Position numbers and translations under genes: made by a program | The notes under the pieces: model-generated | Told to the model about the DNA's origin: nothing | The model's input: the letters and a program-made list of their open reading frames with translations, nothing else | Databases searched by the model: none | Part shown: piece after piece, positions 1 to 9,046 of the stretch | Position numbering within the stretch: the stretch's first letter is position 1 | Layout: every line of letters starts with the position of its first letter | Source of the DNA: CBDDFV01 sp965227335 | Lineage (GTDB): Bacteria > Planctomycetota > Phycisphaerae > Phycisphaerales > SM1A02 | Reading direction: 5' to 3' | Length of the DNA stretch: 64,000 nt | Assembly (NCBI GenBank): GCA_965227335.1 | Contig: CBDDFV010000001.1 | Location: forward strand, 1 to 64,000

Positions 1-1
1 T

Positions 2-241
2 TTGGCAATAAATTATGGCATATTTGTACTGGTGTTTTTCTTAATTTATCTTTTTAAAGCATACAACTTAACAATTAAAGCTAGAAATTATGTTCATTTG
101 ACATTTTTGATGATATGTACATTTGTATTTTTGTTTGAGGTTGTTTTAATAAGAAATAAGGGAATAATATTTTTTTACTTTTTCAATATACTTTTCATAA
201 CTAATTCAATAGGGCTTGAAACTAGCAATAATAGGAACTAG
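2..241 (+). CDS. C-terminal end of an integral membrane protein, 5'-truncated (possible O-antigen polymerase)
   Basis: The frame is open at the window's left edge, so this is the tail of a longer gene. The 79 visible residues are almost wholly hydrophobic, with roughly two membrane segments and aromatic, lysine-poor stretches. It ends 26 bases inside the next gene, a glycosyltransferase, which suggests translational coupling in a polysaccharide operon. In such operons a polytopic membrane protein at this place is often the Wzy-type polymerase or the flippase. That assignment rests on context only, since no family motif is visible in the fragment. Confidence 0.5.
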   Translation: MAINYGIFVLVFFLIYLFKAYNLTIKARNYVHLTFLMICTFVFLFEVVLIRNKGIIFFYFFNILFITNSIGLETSNNRN

Positions 242-1310
242 GGGAATTCCGAACTATCATGGAGGCTTTGAGCAGTTTGCCGAATTTTTTGCAGTTTATA
301 TGTCCAATCAAGGACACGAAACATACGTTTACAACTCAAACTTACATCCTTACAAAGAGAAAGCCTTTAAGGGTGTGCACATAATCCACGAAGGTGACCT
401 AGAGGACAAGATTGGCACTGCCGGACAATTTGTTTATGACCTCAACTGTATTTTGGATGCAAAAAAAAGGGACTTTGACCTAATATTACAGTTAGGGTAC
501 ACCAGTAGTTCAGTTTGGGGAAGATTGTTGCCCAAAAAAACAACTATTGTAACAAACATGGACGGTTTGGAGTGGAAAAGGTCCAAATATAACAAGCAGG
601 TTCAAAAATTTTTAAAAAGAGCTGAAAATTGGGCAATAAAGACGAGTGACTTTTTGGTTTCGGACTCTTTGGGAATTCAGAAACATATTAAAGAAACTTA
701 CCAAAAAGATTCTGAATATATCGCCTATGGGGCTGAGGTTTTCAATTCGCCAAATATAAGCGCTCTTAAGGAGTATGGAGTTGGTGAGGGCTCCTATAAT
801 ATGTTAATAGCAAGATTAGAACCAGAAAATAATGTGGAAACAATCCTTGATGGCGTCGTTCTTGCAAATCAAAGTGTTCCATTTTTGGTCATTGGCAAGT
901 ATAACACAAAGTATGGGACTTATCTCAAAGAAAAGTATGCCGCCGAAAAAGAAATCCGATTTTTAGGAGGCATTTATAATTTGGAGTTACTTAATAACCT
1001 AAGATATTTTTCCAACATTTATTTTCACGGACACTCGGTTGGAGGTACAAACCCATCCCTACTGGAAGCAATGGCCTCCTCATGTTTTATAGTTGCACAC
1101 GATAATATTTTTAATAGAAGTATATTGGGAGAAGATGCCTTATATTTTGAGAAAAAAGAAGATTTTCCAGCATTGTTAACTCAAACAAAAACCGCGAATC
1201 TTCAAAAAGTATCAAATAATATAAATAAAATCAAGAATGACTTTACCTGGGAATTAATAAATCAAAAGTATGAACAATATCTTTTGAAATGTTTAAAAAG
1301 CAAAAGCTGA
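216..1310 (+). CDS. Glycosyltransferase family 4 with DUF1972-type N-terminus
   Basis: A 364-residue cytosolic glycosyltransferase of GT-B fold. The N-terminus MKLAIIGTRGIPNYHGGFE is the typical start of the DUF1972 rhamnosyltransferase-like GT4 subfamily, with the nucleotide-sugar site expected in the C-terminal half (RLEPENN near residue 200 and the GGTNPSLLEAMA segment near residue 275, which holds the GT4 acidic motif). It would add one sugar to a lipid-linked capsule or exopolysaccharide unit; donor and acceptor cannot be read. The TTG start overlaps the upstream membrane-protein gene and the stop abuts the next ATG, so it is the middle gene of an operon. Base composition is low in GC, like its neighbours on this side. 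Confidence 0.85.
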   Translation: MKLAIIGTRGIPNYHGGFEQFAEFFAVYMSNQGHETYVYNSNLHPYKEKAFKGVHIIHEGDLEDKIGTAGQFVYDLNCILDAKKRDFDLILQLGYTSSSVWGRLLPKKTTIVTNMDGLEWKRSKYNKQVQKFLKRAENWAIKTSDFLVSDSLGIQKHIKETYQKDSEYIAYGAEVFNSPNISALKEYGVGEGSYNMLIARLEPENNVETILDGVVLANQSVPFLVIGKYNTKYGTYLKEKYAAEKEIRFLGGIYNLELLNNLRYFSNIYFHGHSVGGTNPSLLEAMASSCFIVAHDNIFNRSILGEDALYFEKKEDFPALLTQTKTANLQKVSNNINKIKNDFTWELINQKYEQYLLKCLKSKS

Positions 1311-2663
1311 ATGTTTTTCAAACAACATAGATACTCGAATTTGATCACTCCCATTTCTTATACGATGGATTTGGCTGTGCTCAACACGTTCTTGTATATA
1401 TTGCCCATTAACTTCCAAACCCCGATCTTGATTCAAGTTTATGTTTCAATGGCATGGATTATTATATCAACAAAGAATGAATTTTATACTGTTTATCGGT
1501 TTTCTAAGGTAACCTATATCATTAGGTTGCTATTTGTACAATTTGTCTTCTTTTTTTTGGTACTATACGCATTTATAGGATTTTTTAAACAGCCGATAAT
1601 AAGTAGACTGGCACTGGGAGAATACTTTATCATCGTTTTCTTAATTATTTCTACACTCAAGTTAGTGAGCTATTTCTTATTAATGGAATATAGGGAAAGA
1701 GTAAAAGGCAATTTAAGAAACGTTGTCATCATAGGCAAAAACAAAAAAACCGATCAACTCAGGCAAGTATTTAATGAAAGAACGGAGTTTGGGTATAGCT
1801 TTCAAAAACAGTTTTCACCCAAGTCCAAGGATTTTGAACTCCAAAGCTGTTTCGATTATATTTTGGATAACAGAATAGATGAAATCTACTGCTCGGTATC
1901 TGAGCTTAAAAATGAAGAGATAGCTGGGTTCATAAGCTTTGCTGACAATAACCTAAAAACACTTAAGTTCATTCCCGATAACAAAAACATATTTTCCAAA
2001 AAATTAAAGTTCGAATATTACGATTATATCCCAGTTCTCTCCTTAAGGGATATTCCATTGGACAGCCCCATTAACGCTTTTATCAAAAGAACCTTTGACA
2101 TTGTTTTTTCGCTTGCGATTATTCTCGGACTATTGTCTTGGTTGACCCCAATTTTGGCACTGCTGATAACTTTGGAGTCCAAAGGCCCCGTTTTTTTTAG
2201 GCAAACTAGAAACGGAATTGATAACAGAGAATTCTATTGTTATAAATTTAGGTCCATGGCGCCCAATAAGAATGCCGATGACATTCAGGCCACCAAAAAC
2301 GATATGCGTATTACAAAGATTGGAAAGTTTATTAGAAAGACAAGTATCGATGAACTACCACAGTTTTATAACGTATTGTTCGGGACCATGTCCGTAGTAG
2401 GTCCACGTCCTCATATGGTTAAACACACTAATGAATACGCGAGTAGCGTTGATAAGTACATGGTGCGTCATTTTGTGAAGCCTGGTATAACAGGTTTGGC
2501 CCAGGTAAGAGGGTACAGGGGAGAGGTGGAAACAGAATCCGACATCCAAAACCGAATCAAATTTGATATTTTCTATATAGAGAACTGGTCGTTGTTCTTG
2601 GACCTTAAAATCATGGTTCAAACTGTCCTAAATGCCTTCAAGGGAGAAGAAAAAGCGTATTGA
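1311..2663 (+). CDS. Polyprenyl-phosphate sugar-1-phosphate transferase (WbaP/WcaJ type)
   Basis: A 450-residue initiating enzyme of exopolysaccharide or O-antigen synthesis, which moves a sugar-1-phosphate from a UDP-sugar to undecaprenyl phosphate at the inner membrane. The N-terminal 120 residues hold about four membrane segments, followed by a soluble nucleotide-binding-like middle part. The C-terminal catalytic domain (about 255-450) shows the family hallmarks: KRTFDI entering a membrane hairpin, KGPVFFRQTRNG, YKFRSM, a DELPQ box, SVVGPRP and PGITGLAQVRG. The ATG directly follows the TGA of the preceding gene with no spacer, so the two are coupled. It is the committing step for the locus whose other members lie to its left. 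Confidence 0.9.
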   Translation: MFFKQHRYSNLITPISYTMDLAVLNTFLYILPINFQTPILIQVYVSMAWIIISTKNEFYTVYRFSKVTYIIRLLFVQFVFFFLVLYAFIGFFKQPIISRLALGEYFIIVFLIISTLKLVSYFLLMEYRERVKGNLRNVVIIGKNKKTDQLRQVFNERTEFGYSFQKQFSPKSKDFELQSCFDYILDNRIDEIYCSVSELKNEEIAGFISFADNNLKTLKFIPDNKNIFSKKLKFEYYDYIPVLSLRDIPLDSPINAFIKRTFDIVFSLAIILGLLSWLTPILALLITLESKGPVFFRQTRNGIDNREFYCYKFRSMAPNKNADDIQATKNDMRITKIGKFIRKTSIDELPQFYNVLFGTMSVVGPRPHMVKHTNEYASSVDKYMVRHFVKPGITGLAQVRGYRGEVETESDIQNRIKFDIFYIENWSLFLDLKIMVQTVLNAFKGEEKAY

Positions 2664-2719
2664 GTCGAGAAATTAAGGTCGCTTGACTATAAAAGTTTTC
2701 GTCAAGCTGCCCTAAAAGC

Positions 2720-2727
2720 TATGTTTG
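2720..2727 (+). promoter_or_regulatory. Bacteroidota-type -7 element (TATGTTTG)
   Basis: TATGTTTG matches the TAnnTTTG core used by the Bacteroidota primary sigma factor. It sits 36 bases before the next ATG in a 100-base gap. About 19 bases upstream is TTTTC, only a partial match to the -33 TTTG. The gap after the sugar transferase gene suggests the SDR gene has its own promoter. Confidence 0.4.
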
Positions 2728-2763
2728 TAAGAACCAAACAAAAACCGTTTTCAATAAGAATAT

Positions 2764-3750
2764 ATGAAAAGAATCCTCATCACTGGTGCAGCAGGTTTTC
2801 TCGGATCACATCTTTGTGACCGATTTATTGCAGAAGGCCATGACGTTATAGCCATGGATAACCTCATTACCGGAGATCTTAAGAATATAGAACACCTGTT
2901 TCCGTTGGAACGATTTACCTTCTATAATCACGATGTAACCAACTTTGTGCATGTTCCAGGAAAATTAGATTACATACTTCACTTTGCATCACCAGCTAGT
3001 CCTATAGACTACCTTAAGATTCCAATACAAACCTTAAAGGTAGGTGCTCTGGGAACTCATAACCTTTTGGGTCTTGCAAAGGAAAAACGGGCCCGCTTTA
3101 TGATTGCTTCCACATCAGAAATCTATGGAGACCCATTGGTACATCCTCAGACAGAGGAATACTACGGCAATGTTAACACCATTGGTCCAAGGGGAGTGTA
3201 CGATGAAGCCAAACGCTTTCAAGAGTCTATTACCATGGCTTACCACCGTTTTCATGGATTGGATACGCGTATCGTTCGTATATTCAACACCTATGGACCC
3301 AGAATGCGACTGAACGATGGCCGCGTAATCCCTGCCTTTATGGGCCAGGCACTTCGCGGTGAAGACTTGACCGTTTTTGGTGACGGCTCACAGACACGCT
3401 CTTTTTGTTATGTGGATGATGAGATAGAAGGTATTTACCGTTTGCTCATGAGCGATTATACCTTACCTGTCAATATAGGAAACCCGAACGAGATTACCAT
3501 TAAGGATTTTGCCGAGGAAATCATCAAACTAACGGGAACCGATCAAAAAATTGTGTACAAACCTTTACCAAAGGACGACCCCATGCAGCGTCAGCCCGAC
3601 ATTACCAAAGCCAAAGAGATTTTGGGATGGGAACCTAAAGTTGGTCGGGAAGAGGGTATGCGAAAGACCTTTGAATTCTTTAAAGGACTATCTAAAGAAG
3701 ATTTGGAAAAAACGGAGCATAGGGACTTTACCCATCACAACAAAAAGTAA
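2764..3750 (+). CDS. UDP-glucuronate decarboxylase (UDP-xylose synthase)-like extended SDR
   Basis: A 328-residue NAD-dependent extended short-chain dehydrogenase. GAAGFLGSHL at residues 8-17 is the dinucleotide-binding GxxGxxG loop. ASTSEIYGDP and YDEAK (YxxxK) give the Ser/Tyr/Lys catalytic set, and HFASPASPIDY plus RIFNTYGPRM are characteristic of UDP-xylose synthases, which oxidise UDP-glucuronate at C4, decarboxylate C6 and reduce to UDP-xylose. It would supply a nucleotide sugar for the adjacent polysaccharide genes. Related SDR epimerases share much of this pattern, but the ASPASP segment favours decarboxylase. A terminator-like hairpin follows the stop. Confidence 0.88.
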   Translation: MKRILITGAAGFLGSHLCDRFIAEGHDVIAMDNLITGDLKNIEHLFPLERFTFYNHDVTNFVHVPGKLDYILHFASPASPIDYLKIPIQTLKVGALGTHNLLGLAKEKRARFMIASTSEIYGDPLVHPQTEEYYGNVNTIGPRGVYDEAKRFQESITMAYHRFHGLDTRIVRIFNTYGPRMRLNDGRVIPAFMGQALRGEDLTVFGDGSQTRSFCYVDDEIEGIYRLLMSDYTLPVNIGNPNEITIKDFAEEIIKLTGTDQKIVYKPLPKDDPMQRQPDITKAKEILGWEPKVGREEGMRKTFEFFKGLSKEDLEKTEHRDFTHHNKK

Positions 3751-3770
3751 TTTCATTATCAAAAACATAA

Positions 3771-3794
3771 AAGGCCCGATAAACATCGGGCCTT
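3771..3794 (+). terminator. Terminator-like hairpin after the SDR gene
   Basis: A perfect 10-bp inverted repeat AAGGCCCGAT / ATCGGGCCTT with a four-base AAAC loop begins 21 bases after the stop. The downstream T-run is short (GGTAATTTTG), so termination strength is uncertain, but position and symmetry fit the end of the polysaccharide operon. Confidence 0.7.
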
Positions 3795-3921
3795 GGTAAT
3801 TTTGTGTATGATATATGGTATACTACCGCGCTGTAGTGACTTCGCAACAATTTGTCGGAACTGTTTCAGAAGTAAGCCTAAATCGCCCATAAATAAGACT
3901 TCAATTAAACTTGAATTACAT

Positions 3922-3929
3922 TATTTTTG
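3922..3929 (+). promoter_or_regulatory. Possible Bacteroidota -7 element for purD
   Basis: TATTTTTG fits TAnnTTTG and lies 16 bases upstream of the purD ATG, which would give a very short leader. I see no convincing -33 TTTG at the right distance, so the call is tentative. Confidence 0.3.
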
Positions 3930-3944
3930 CCAAAACTTTGAACC

Positions 3945-5216
3945 ATGAACATTCTTGTCCTGGGGTCTGGTGGTCGCGAGCACGCCATATCCCTTAAAAT
4001 TTCCCAAAGTCCCAAAACATCCAAACTTTTTGTAGCGCCAGGCAATGCGGGCACTGCACAGATTGCCACAAATGTGGAGGTGGGTGTCAACGATTTTGAG
4101 GCCATTAAAGCATTGGTGTTGCAGGAAAACATCGAATTGGTGGTAGTGGGACCGGAAGATCCTTTGGTCAATGGAGTGCACGATTTTTTTCTAAATGATG
4201 CCGAGTTGAAATCCGTTCCAGTAATCGGACCGCAAAAAGCAGCCGCCGAATTGGAAGGCAGCAAAGAGTTCGCCAAGGAGTTCATGATGCGCCACAACAT
4301 TCCAACGGCAGCCTACCAAAGTTTTACAAGCGAGACCCTACAGGAAGGCCAAGCCTTTTTGGAAACACTACAACCTCCTTATGTGCTCAAGGCCGATGGT
4401 TTGGCCGCGGGCAAGGGTGTTTTGATTTTGAAAGATGTACAAGAAGCCAAAGACGAGCTCAAATCGATGCTGCTCAACTCCAAATTCGGAAACGCCAGTG
4501 CCACCGTTGTGATCGAGGAGTTTTTGGACGGTATAGAATTGAGCTGTTTTGTGCTCACCGACGGTACCAACTATAAAATCCTACCAACTGCCAAAGACTA
4601 TAAAAGAATAGGTGAGGGCGATACCGGGCTCAACACGGGCGGCATGGGGGCCATTTCCCCGGTTCCCTTTGCCGATACTGTCTTTATGGACAAGATAGAG
4701 CAACAAATAGTGAAACCGACCGTAGAAGGCCTAAAAATGGATAATTTGCCTTATGTGGGCTTTATCTTTATCGGTTTGATCAAAGTAGGAGACGAACCCA
4801 AGGTAATCGAGTACAACGTGCGCATGGGCGATCCGGAAACCGAGGTGGTTATCCCAAGGCTACAGAGTGATTTGGTTGAAGTATTGCTAGCGATGGCCAA
4901 AGGAACACTTGACCAAATCGACCTAAATATTGATGAAAGAGCTGCAACCACCGTAATGGCGGTTTCTGGCGGATATCCAGAAGCTTATGAGAAAGGCAAA
5001 GAAATCACCGGTACTGAAAATATCCAAGATTCCATAGTATTTCATGCTGGAACCAAACAGATAAATGGAAAAGTGGTCACCAATGGCGGCCGTGTCATAG
5101 CTATTACTTCCTTTGGAAAAGATTTTAGGGAAGCGCTAAGAACATCCTATCAAAACATGGAAAAACTCCGTTTTGATGGCATGTACTACCGAAAAGATAT
5201 AGGTTTCGATCTATAG
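3945..5216 (+). CDS. purD: Phosphoribosylamine-glycine ligase (GARS)
   Basis: A 423-residue ATP-grasp ligase that joins phosphoribosylamine and glycine to give GAR, step two of de novo purine synthesis. The start MNILVLGSGGREHA is diagnostic of PurD. Other family segments are GPEDPLVNG, the ATP-grasp part KADGLAAGKGV, GEGDTGLNTGGMGA with the phosphate-contacting glycines, and the metal-binding EYNVRMGDPETE. Length is normal for a monofunctional PurD. It is a housekeeping gene and carries flavobacterial-type codon use, which makes it the best taxonomic anchor for the left part of the window. Its stop codon abuts the convergent small membrane-protein gene. Confidence 0.97.
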   Translation: MNILVLGSGGREHAISLKISQSPKTSKLFVAPGNAGTAQIATNVEVGVNDFEAIKALVLQENIELVVVGPEDPLVNGVHDFFLNDAELKSVPVIGPQKAAAELEGSKEFAKEFMMRHNIPTAAYQSFTSETLQEGQAFLETLQPPYVLKADGLAAGKGVLILKDVQEAKDELKSMLLNSKFGNASATVVIEEFLDGIELSCFVLTDGTNYKILPTAKDYKRIGEGDTGLNTGGMGAISPVPFADTVFMDKIEQQIVKPTVEGLKMDNLPYVGFIFIGLIKVGDEPKVIEYNVRMGDPETEVVIPRLQSDLVEVLLAMAKGTLDQIDLNIDERAATTVMAVSGGYPEAYEKGKEITGTENIQDSIVFHAGTKQINGKVVTNGGRVIAITSFGKDFREALRTSYQNMEKLRFDGMYYRKDIGFDL

Positions 5217-5432
5217 ATAAGAGTGTGAGCTGATGCTCTTATCTTCCTCACCGCTTTCGTTGAAAATTTTCAACTGGCCCATCCAATAGACCATGGCAAC
5301 AAAGCCAATGACCATAAAGATCCAGTTAATGGTATTCGAGCCCCACCAGCTGTGCATAAAACGCAACGAATCCAGTGGTGCAAAAAGATAGTTTACAAAT
5401 AAGTCCTCTATACCGTAAAAAAACTTGCTCAT
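5211..5432 (-). CDS. Small two-segment membrane protein, DUF6341-like, flavobacterial
   Basis: A 73-residue protein beginning MSKFFYGIEDLFVNYLF, with one clear hydrophobic helix (about 36-53, NWIFMVIGFVAMVYW) and an amphipathic N-terminal part, ending in a short acidic tail. It matches from memory the small DUF6341-type proteins found beside purD in Flavobacteriaceae; the function is unknown. It converges on purD with the two stop codons adjacent. Its promoter lies at the composition junction, so this is the last gene of the AT-rich genome. Confidence 0.7.
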   Translation of the reverse strand: MSKFFYGIEDLFVNYLFAPLDSLRFMHSWWGSNTINWIFMVIGFVAMVYWMGQLKIFNESGEEDKSISSHSYL

Positions 5433-5451
5433 CTTGGCTATATTTACTTTA

Positions 5452-5480
5452 CAAAAGTAGCAAAAGATAGGATGATTTCA
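5452..5480 (-). promoter_or_regulatory. Bacteroidota promoter for the DUF6341-like gene
   Basis: On the minus strand TACTTTTG (5459-5452) fits TAnnTTTG, with a TTG at 5480-5478 about 18 bases upstream, near the expected -33 position. If real, it shows that flavobacterial sequence reaches at least base 5480, which narrows the breakpoint. Confidence 0.45.
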
Positions 5481-5500
5481 AGTCGCATTCGCAGAGTCCG
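5481..5500. other. Composition and taxonomy breakpoint (probable assembly join)
   Basis: Left of here sequence is AT-rich with flavobacterial genes and promoters; right of here it is GC-rich with planctomycete genes. The change takes fewer than about 20 bases. No integrase, tRNA, IS end or inverted repeat is visible at the point, and both flanks carry core metabolic genes. The exact base cannot be fixed by eye. Confidence 0.8.
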
Positions 5501-5647
5501 GTTGGGCGTGCTGGATTCTGGCGACGGGGTTTTTCTGCGCGCACCGCGTCGCCGCGTCCGGCGAAGGCCGGCTCCCCCGAGAAAGACGCCGATCGAGCCG
5601 GCCGACCCTCGTCCGCGCGGGTTTGGGCGTATTACCATGCCCGGTCC

Positions 5648-7006
<1,359 letters not shown>

Positions 7007-7176
7007 GCGTGCCCGGTCCGTCCAGCGCGATCCGCCTAAGATTCTTCTGATTAGAGACTTGTGCTCTTTTGTCGGGTCATCCGACGCGGGTCCCCGACGC
7101 GAATCGGCCCCGGATTCCGTGCCGCCGGGCCGCGAATCATGCCGATGGGTGGTACGGGAGTCTGAGGAACCGCGTC

Positions 7177-7611
7177 ATGCCGACCTACCTGGTCCTTCGA
7201 CATGCCAAGGCGGAGTCGCGGACGGCATGGGTGCGCGAGGACCGGCTCCGCCCCTTGACCGGCAAGGGGGAGGCCCAGGCCCAGGCGCTGGCGGAGGGGC
7301 TCTCCGAGATCAACATCGTGGAGATCCGGACCTCGCCCGCGGTCCGCTGCTTCCAGACGGTCGAGCCGCTGAGCGAACTCACGGGTCTGCGGGCCGTGGT
7401 GGACGACTCCCTGATGGAAGGGTGTCAGATCAACCTGCCCCATGACGACGGCGTCTACGTGCTCTGCGCGCACGGGGACAACATCCCCGATCTGCTGCAG
7501 CGGATGAACGTGCAATGGCACGAATGTCGCAAGGCGTCGATCTGGATGCTGAAGTGCGACGATTTCGGCGAGGTGACGGAGGTCGCCTACGTGGAGCCGC
7601 CCGAGATCTGA
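7177..7611 (+). CDS. SixA-like phosphohistidine phosphatase (histidine phosphatase superfamily)
   Basis: A 144-residue protein starting MPTYLVLRHAKAES, in which the RHA(K) box supplies the phospho-accepting His, with RTSPAVRCFQTVEPL in the middle and a second catalytic His in CAHGDN near the C-terminus. This is the compact SixA form, which dephosphorylates histidine-phosphorylated proteins or acts as a small-molecule phosphatase. The ATG at 7177 is chosen over an upstream in-frame start because the family begins directly with the RHG-type strand and a GAGG lies just upstream. Substrate unknown. Confidence 0.82.
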   Translation: MPTYLVLRHAKAESRTAWVREDRLRPLTGKGEAQAQALAEGLSEINIVEIRTSPAVRCFQTVEPLSELTGLRAVVDDSLMEGCQINLPHDDGVYVLCAHGDNIPDLLQRMNVQWHECRKASIWMLKCDDFGEVTEVAYVEPPEI

Positions 7612-7699
7612 GCCGCGAGGCTGGCCGCATTCGACGGGATCGTGATGGCGATCGCTCCCGCATCGCCCGGGAGAGGCGATCGGTCTACACTGTGCGTCT

Positions 7700-9046
7700 A
7701 TGTCGCGAACCGTCGTGATCACGGGCGTCGGGCCGGTCACCGCCTTCGGCCTTGGACGCACAGCGCTCTGGGAGGGGTTGGTCGAGGGTCGTTCGATGGT
7801 CCGCCCCATCGAGGACTTCGACGCCTCCGGCTTCCCCTGCGCACAAGGCGCGGAGTTGCCCGCCGACGCGCTCAACGTGCGGGACATCGTGCCCAAGAGC
7901 TACCGCAAGGCGACCAAGGTGATGGCGCGGGATATCGAACTCGCCGTCGGCGCCGCGGCGGCCGCGGTCGAGGACGCCGGTCTCGTCACCAAAGCCGTCG
8001 ATCCCGACGCCGCCCCCACCTATCCCCCCGAACGGGCCGGCTGCCAGATCGGGGCGGGACTGATCGCGGCCGAAGCGCTGGAACTCACGACCGCCCTCGC
8101 CGAAAGCCGCGACGAGCACGGCGAGTTCAGCCTGACCGACTGGGGCGGCTCGGGCATGCAGAACCTGACGCCCCTCTGGCTGCTCAAGTATCTCCCCAAT
8201 ATGCTCGCCTGCCACGTGACGATCGTGCACGACTGTCACGGGCCGTCGAACACGATCACCTGCGGCGAAGCGAGCGGGGTGCTGTCCGCGGGCGAGTCGA
8301 TGCGGGTGATCCAGCGCGGCGACGCCGACATGTGCCTCACCGGCGGCGCCGAGAACAAGATCAATCTCATGGGCCTCCTCCGGCAGGGCTTCGCGGGCCG
8401 ACTCGCCGAGGTCACGATCGATGACGACGGTCCGGCCGTGGTGCGCCCGTTTGCGTCCGACGCCCGCGGCGGCGTGCTCGGAAACGGCGGCGGCATCGTC
8501 GTGCTCGAAGAGGAAGCCGCGGCGCGTTCGCGTGATGCGGCGGTGTACGCCCGGCTCGCCGGCTTCGCCTCGACCCAGTGTTTCTGCCCCGACACCGTCG
8601 GCGCCGCGCCGGACGAATCCGGCGAATCGCTCGCCGATGCGATGGAGCGGGCGCTGCGTCAGGCGGGATGCGACCCCGGCGACATCGACGCGATCGTCCC
8701 CTTCGGCAGCGCCATTCCCGCCGTCGATCGCATGGAGATCAACGCGCTCCGACGCGTCTTCGGCGCGGCCCTCCCCTCGATTCCGCTGGTCACGATCACG
8801 CCGAGCATCGGCGCGCTGTGCGCCGGTCACGGCGCGGTGCAGTTGATTGTCGGCGCGCTGTGTCTGAAGGAGCAGCGTCTGCCCGCGCGACTCAACACGT
8901 CGGGGGCGGAAGGCGTCGACGCCGACGCCGCGCCGTCCCGCGCGGCGGACCTGCGTCGGGTGCTGGTGGCGTCGACGAGTCTCGGCGGCCAGAACGCCGC
9001 GGTGGTGCTGGAGCGGGCGGACGTTGATCAGGGAGGCGGATCATGA
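7700..9046 (+). CDS. Catalytically dead ketosynthase-like protein (KS-beta / chain-length-factor-like)
   Basis: A 448-residue thiolase-fold protein with the ketosynthase start RTVVITGVGPVTAFG and RGDADMCLTGGAENK, clearly homologous to its neighbour. Aligning the two, every active-site residue is replaced: the nucleophile Cys is Glu190 (CGEAS), the His of the HGTGT motif is Phe335 (PFGSA), and the His of GHLIAAAGA is Ala372 (GALCAGHGA). Loss of the whole Cys-His-His triad while the fold is kept is what chain-length-factor or KS-beta partners show. It overlaps the active ketosynthase gene by four bases (ATGA), so equal co-translation and a heterodimer are likely. No ACP, ketoreductase or thioesterase gene lies beside it, so the product cannot be inferred. 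Confidence 0.8.
   Translation: MSRTVVITGVGPVTAFGLGRTALWEGLVEGRSMVRPIEDFDASGFPCAQGAELPADALNVRDIVPKSYRKATKVMARDIELAVGAAAAAVEDAGLVTKAVDPDAAPTYPPERAGCQIGAGLIAAEALELTTALAESRDEHGEFSLTDWGGSGMQNLTPLWLLKYLPNMLACHVTIVHDCHGPSNTITCGEASGVLSAGESMRVIQRGDADMCLTGGAENKINLMGLLRQGFAGRLAEVTIDDDGPAVVRPFASDARGGVLGNGGGIVVLEEEAAARSRDAAVYARLAGFASTQCFCPDTVGAAPDESGESLADAMERALRQAGCDPGDIDAIVPFGSAIPAVDRMEINALRRVFGAALPSIPLVTITPSIGALCAGHGAVQLIVGALCLKEQRLPARLNTSGAEGVDADAAPSRAADLRRVLVASTSLGGQNAAVVLERADVDQGGGS

Noticed and set aside
2355..2621. Minus-strand 88-codon frame inside the sugar transferase gene
   Set aside because: Antisense to the conserved catalytic domain; no supporting feature.
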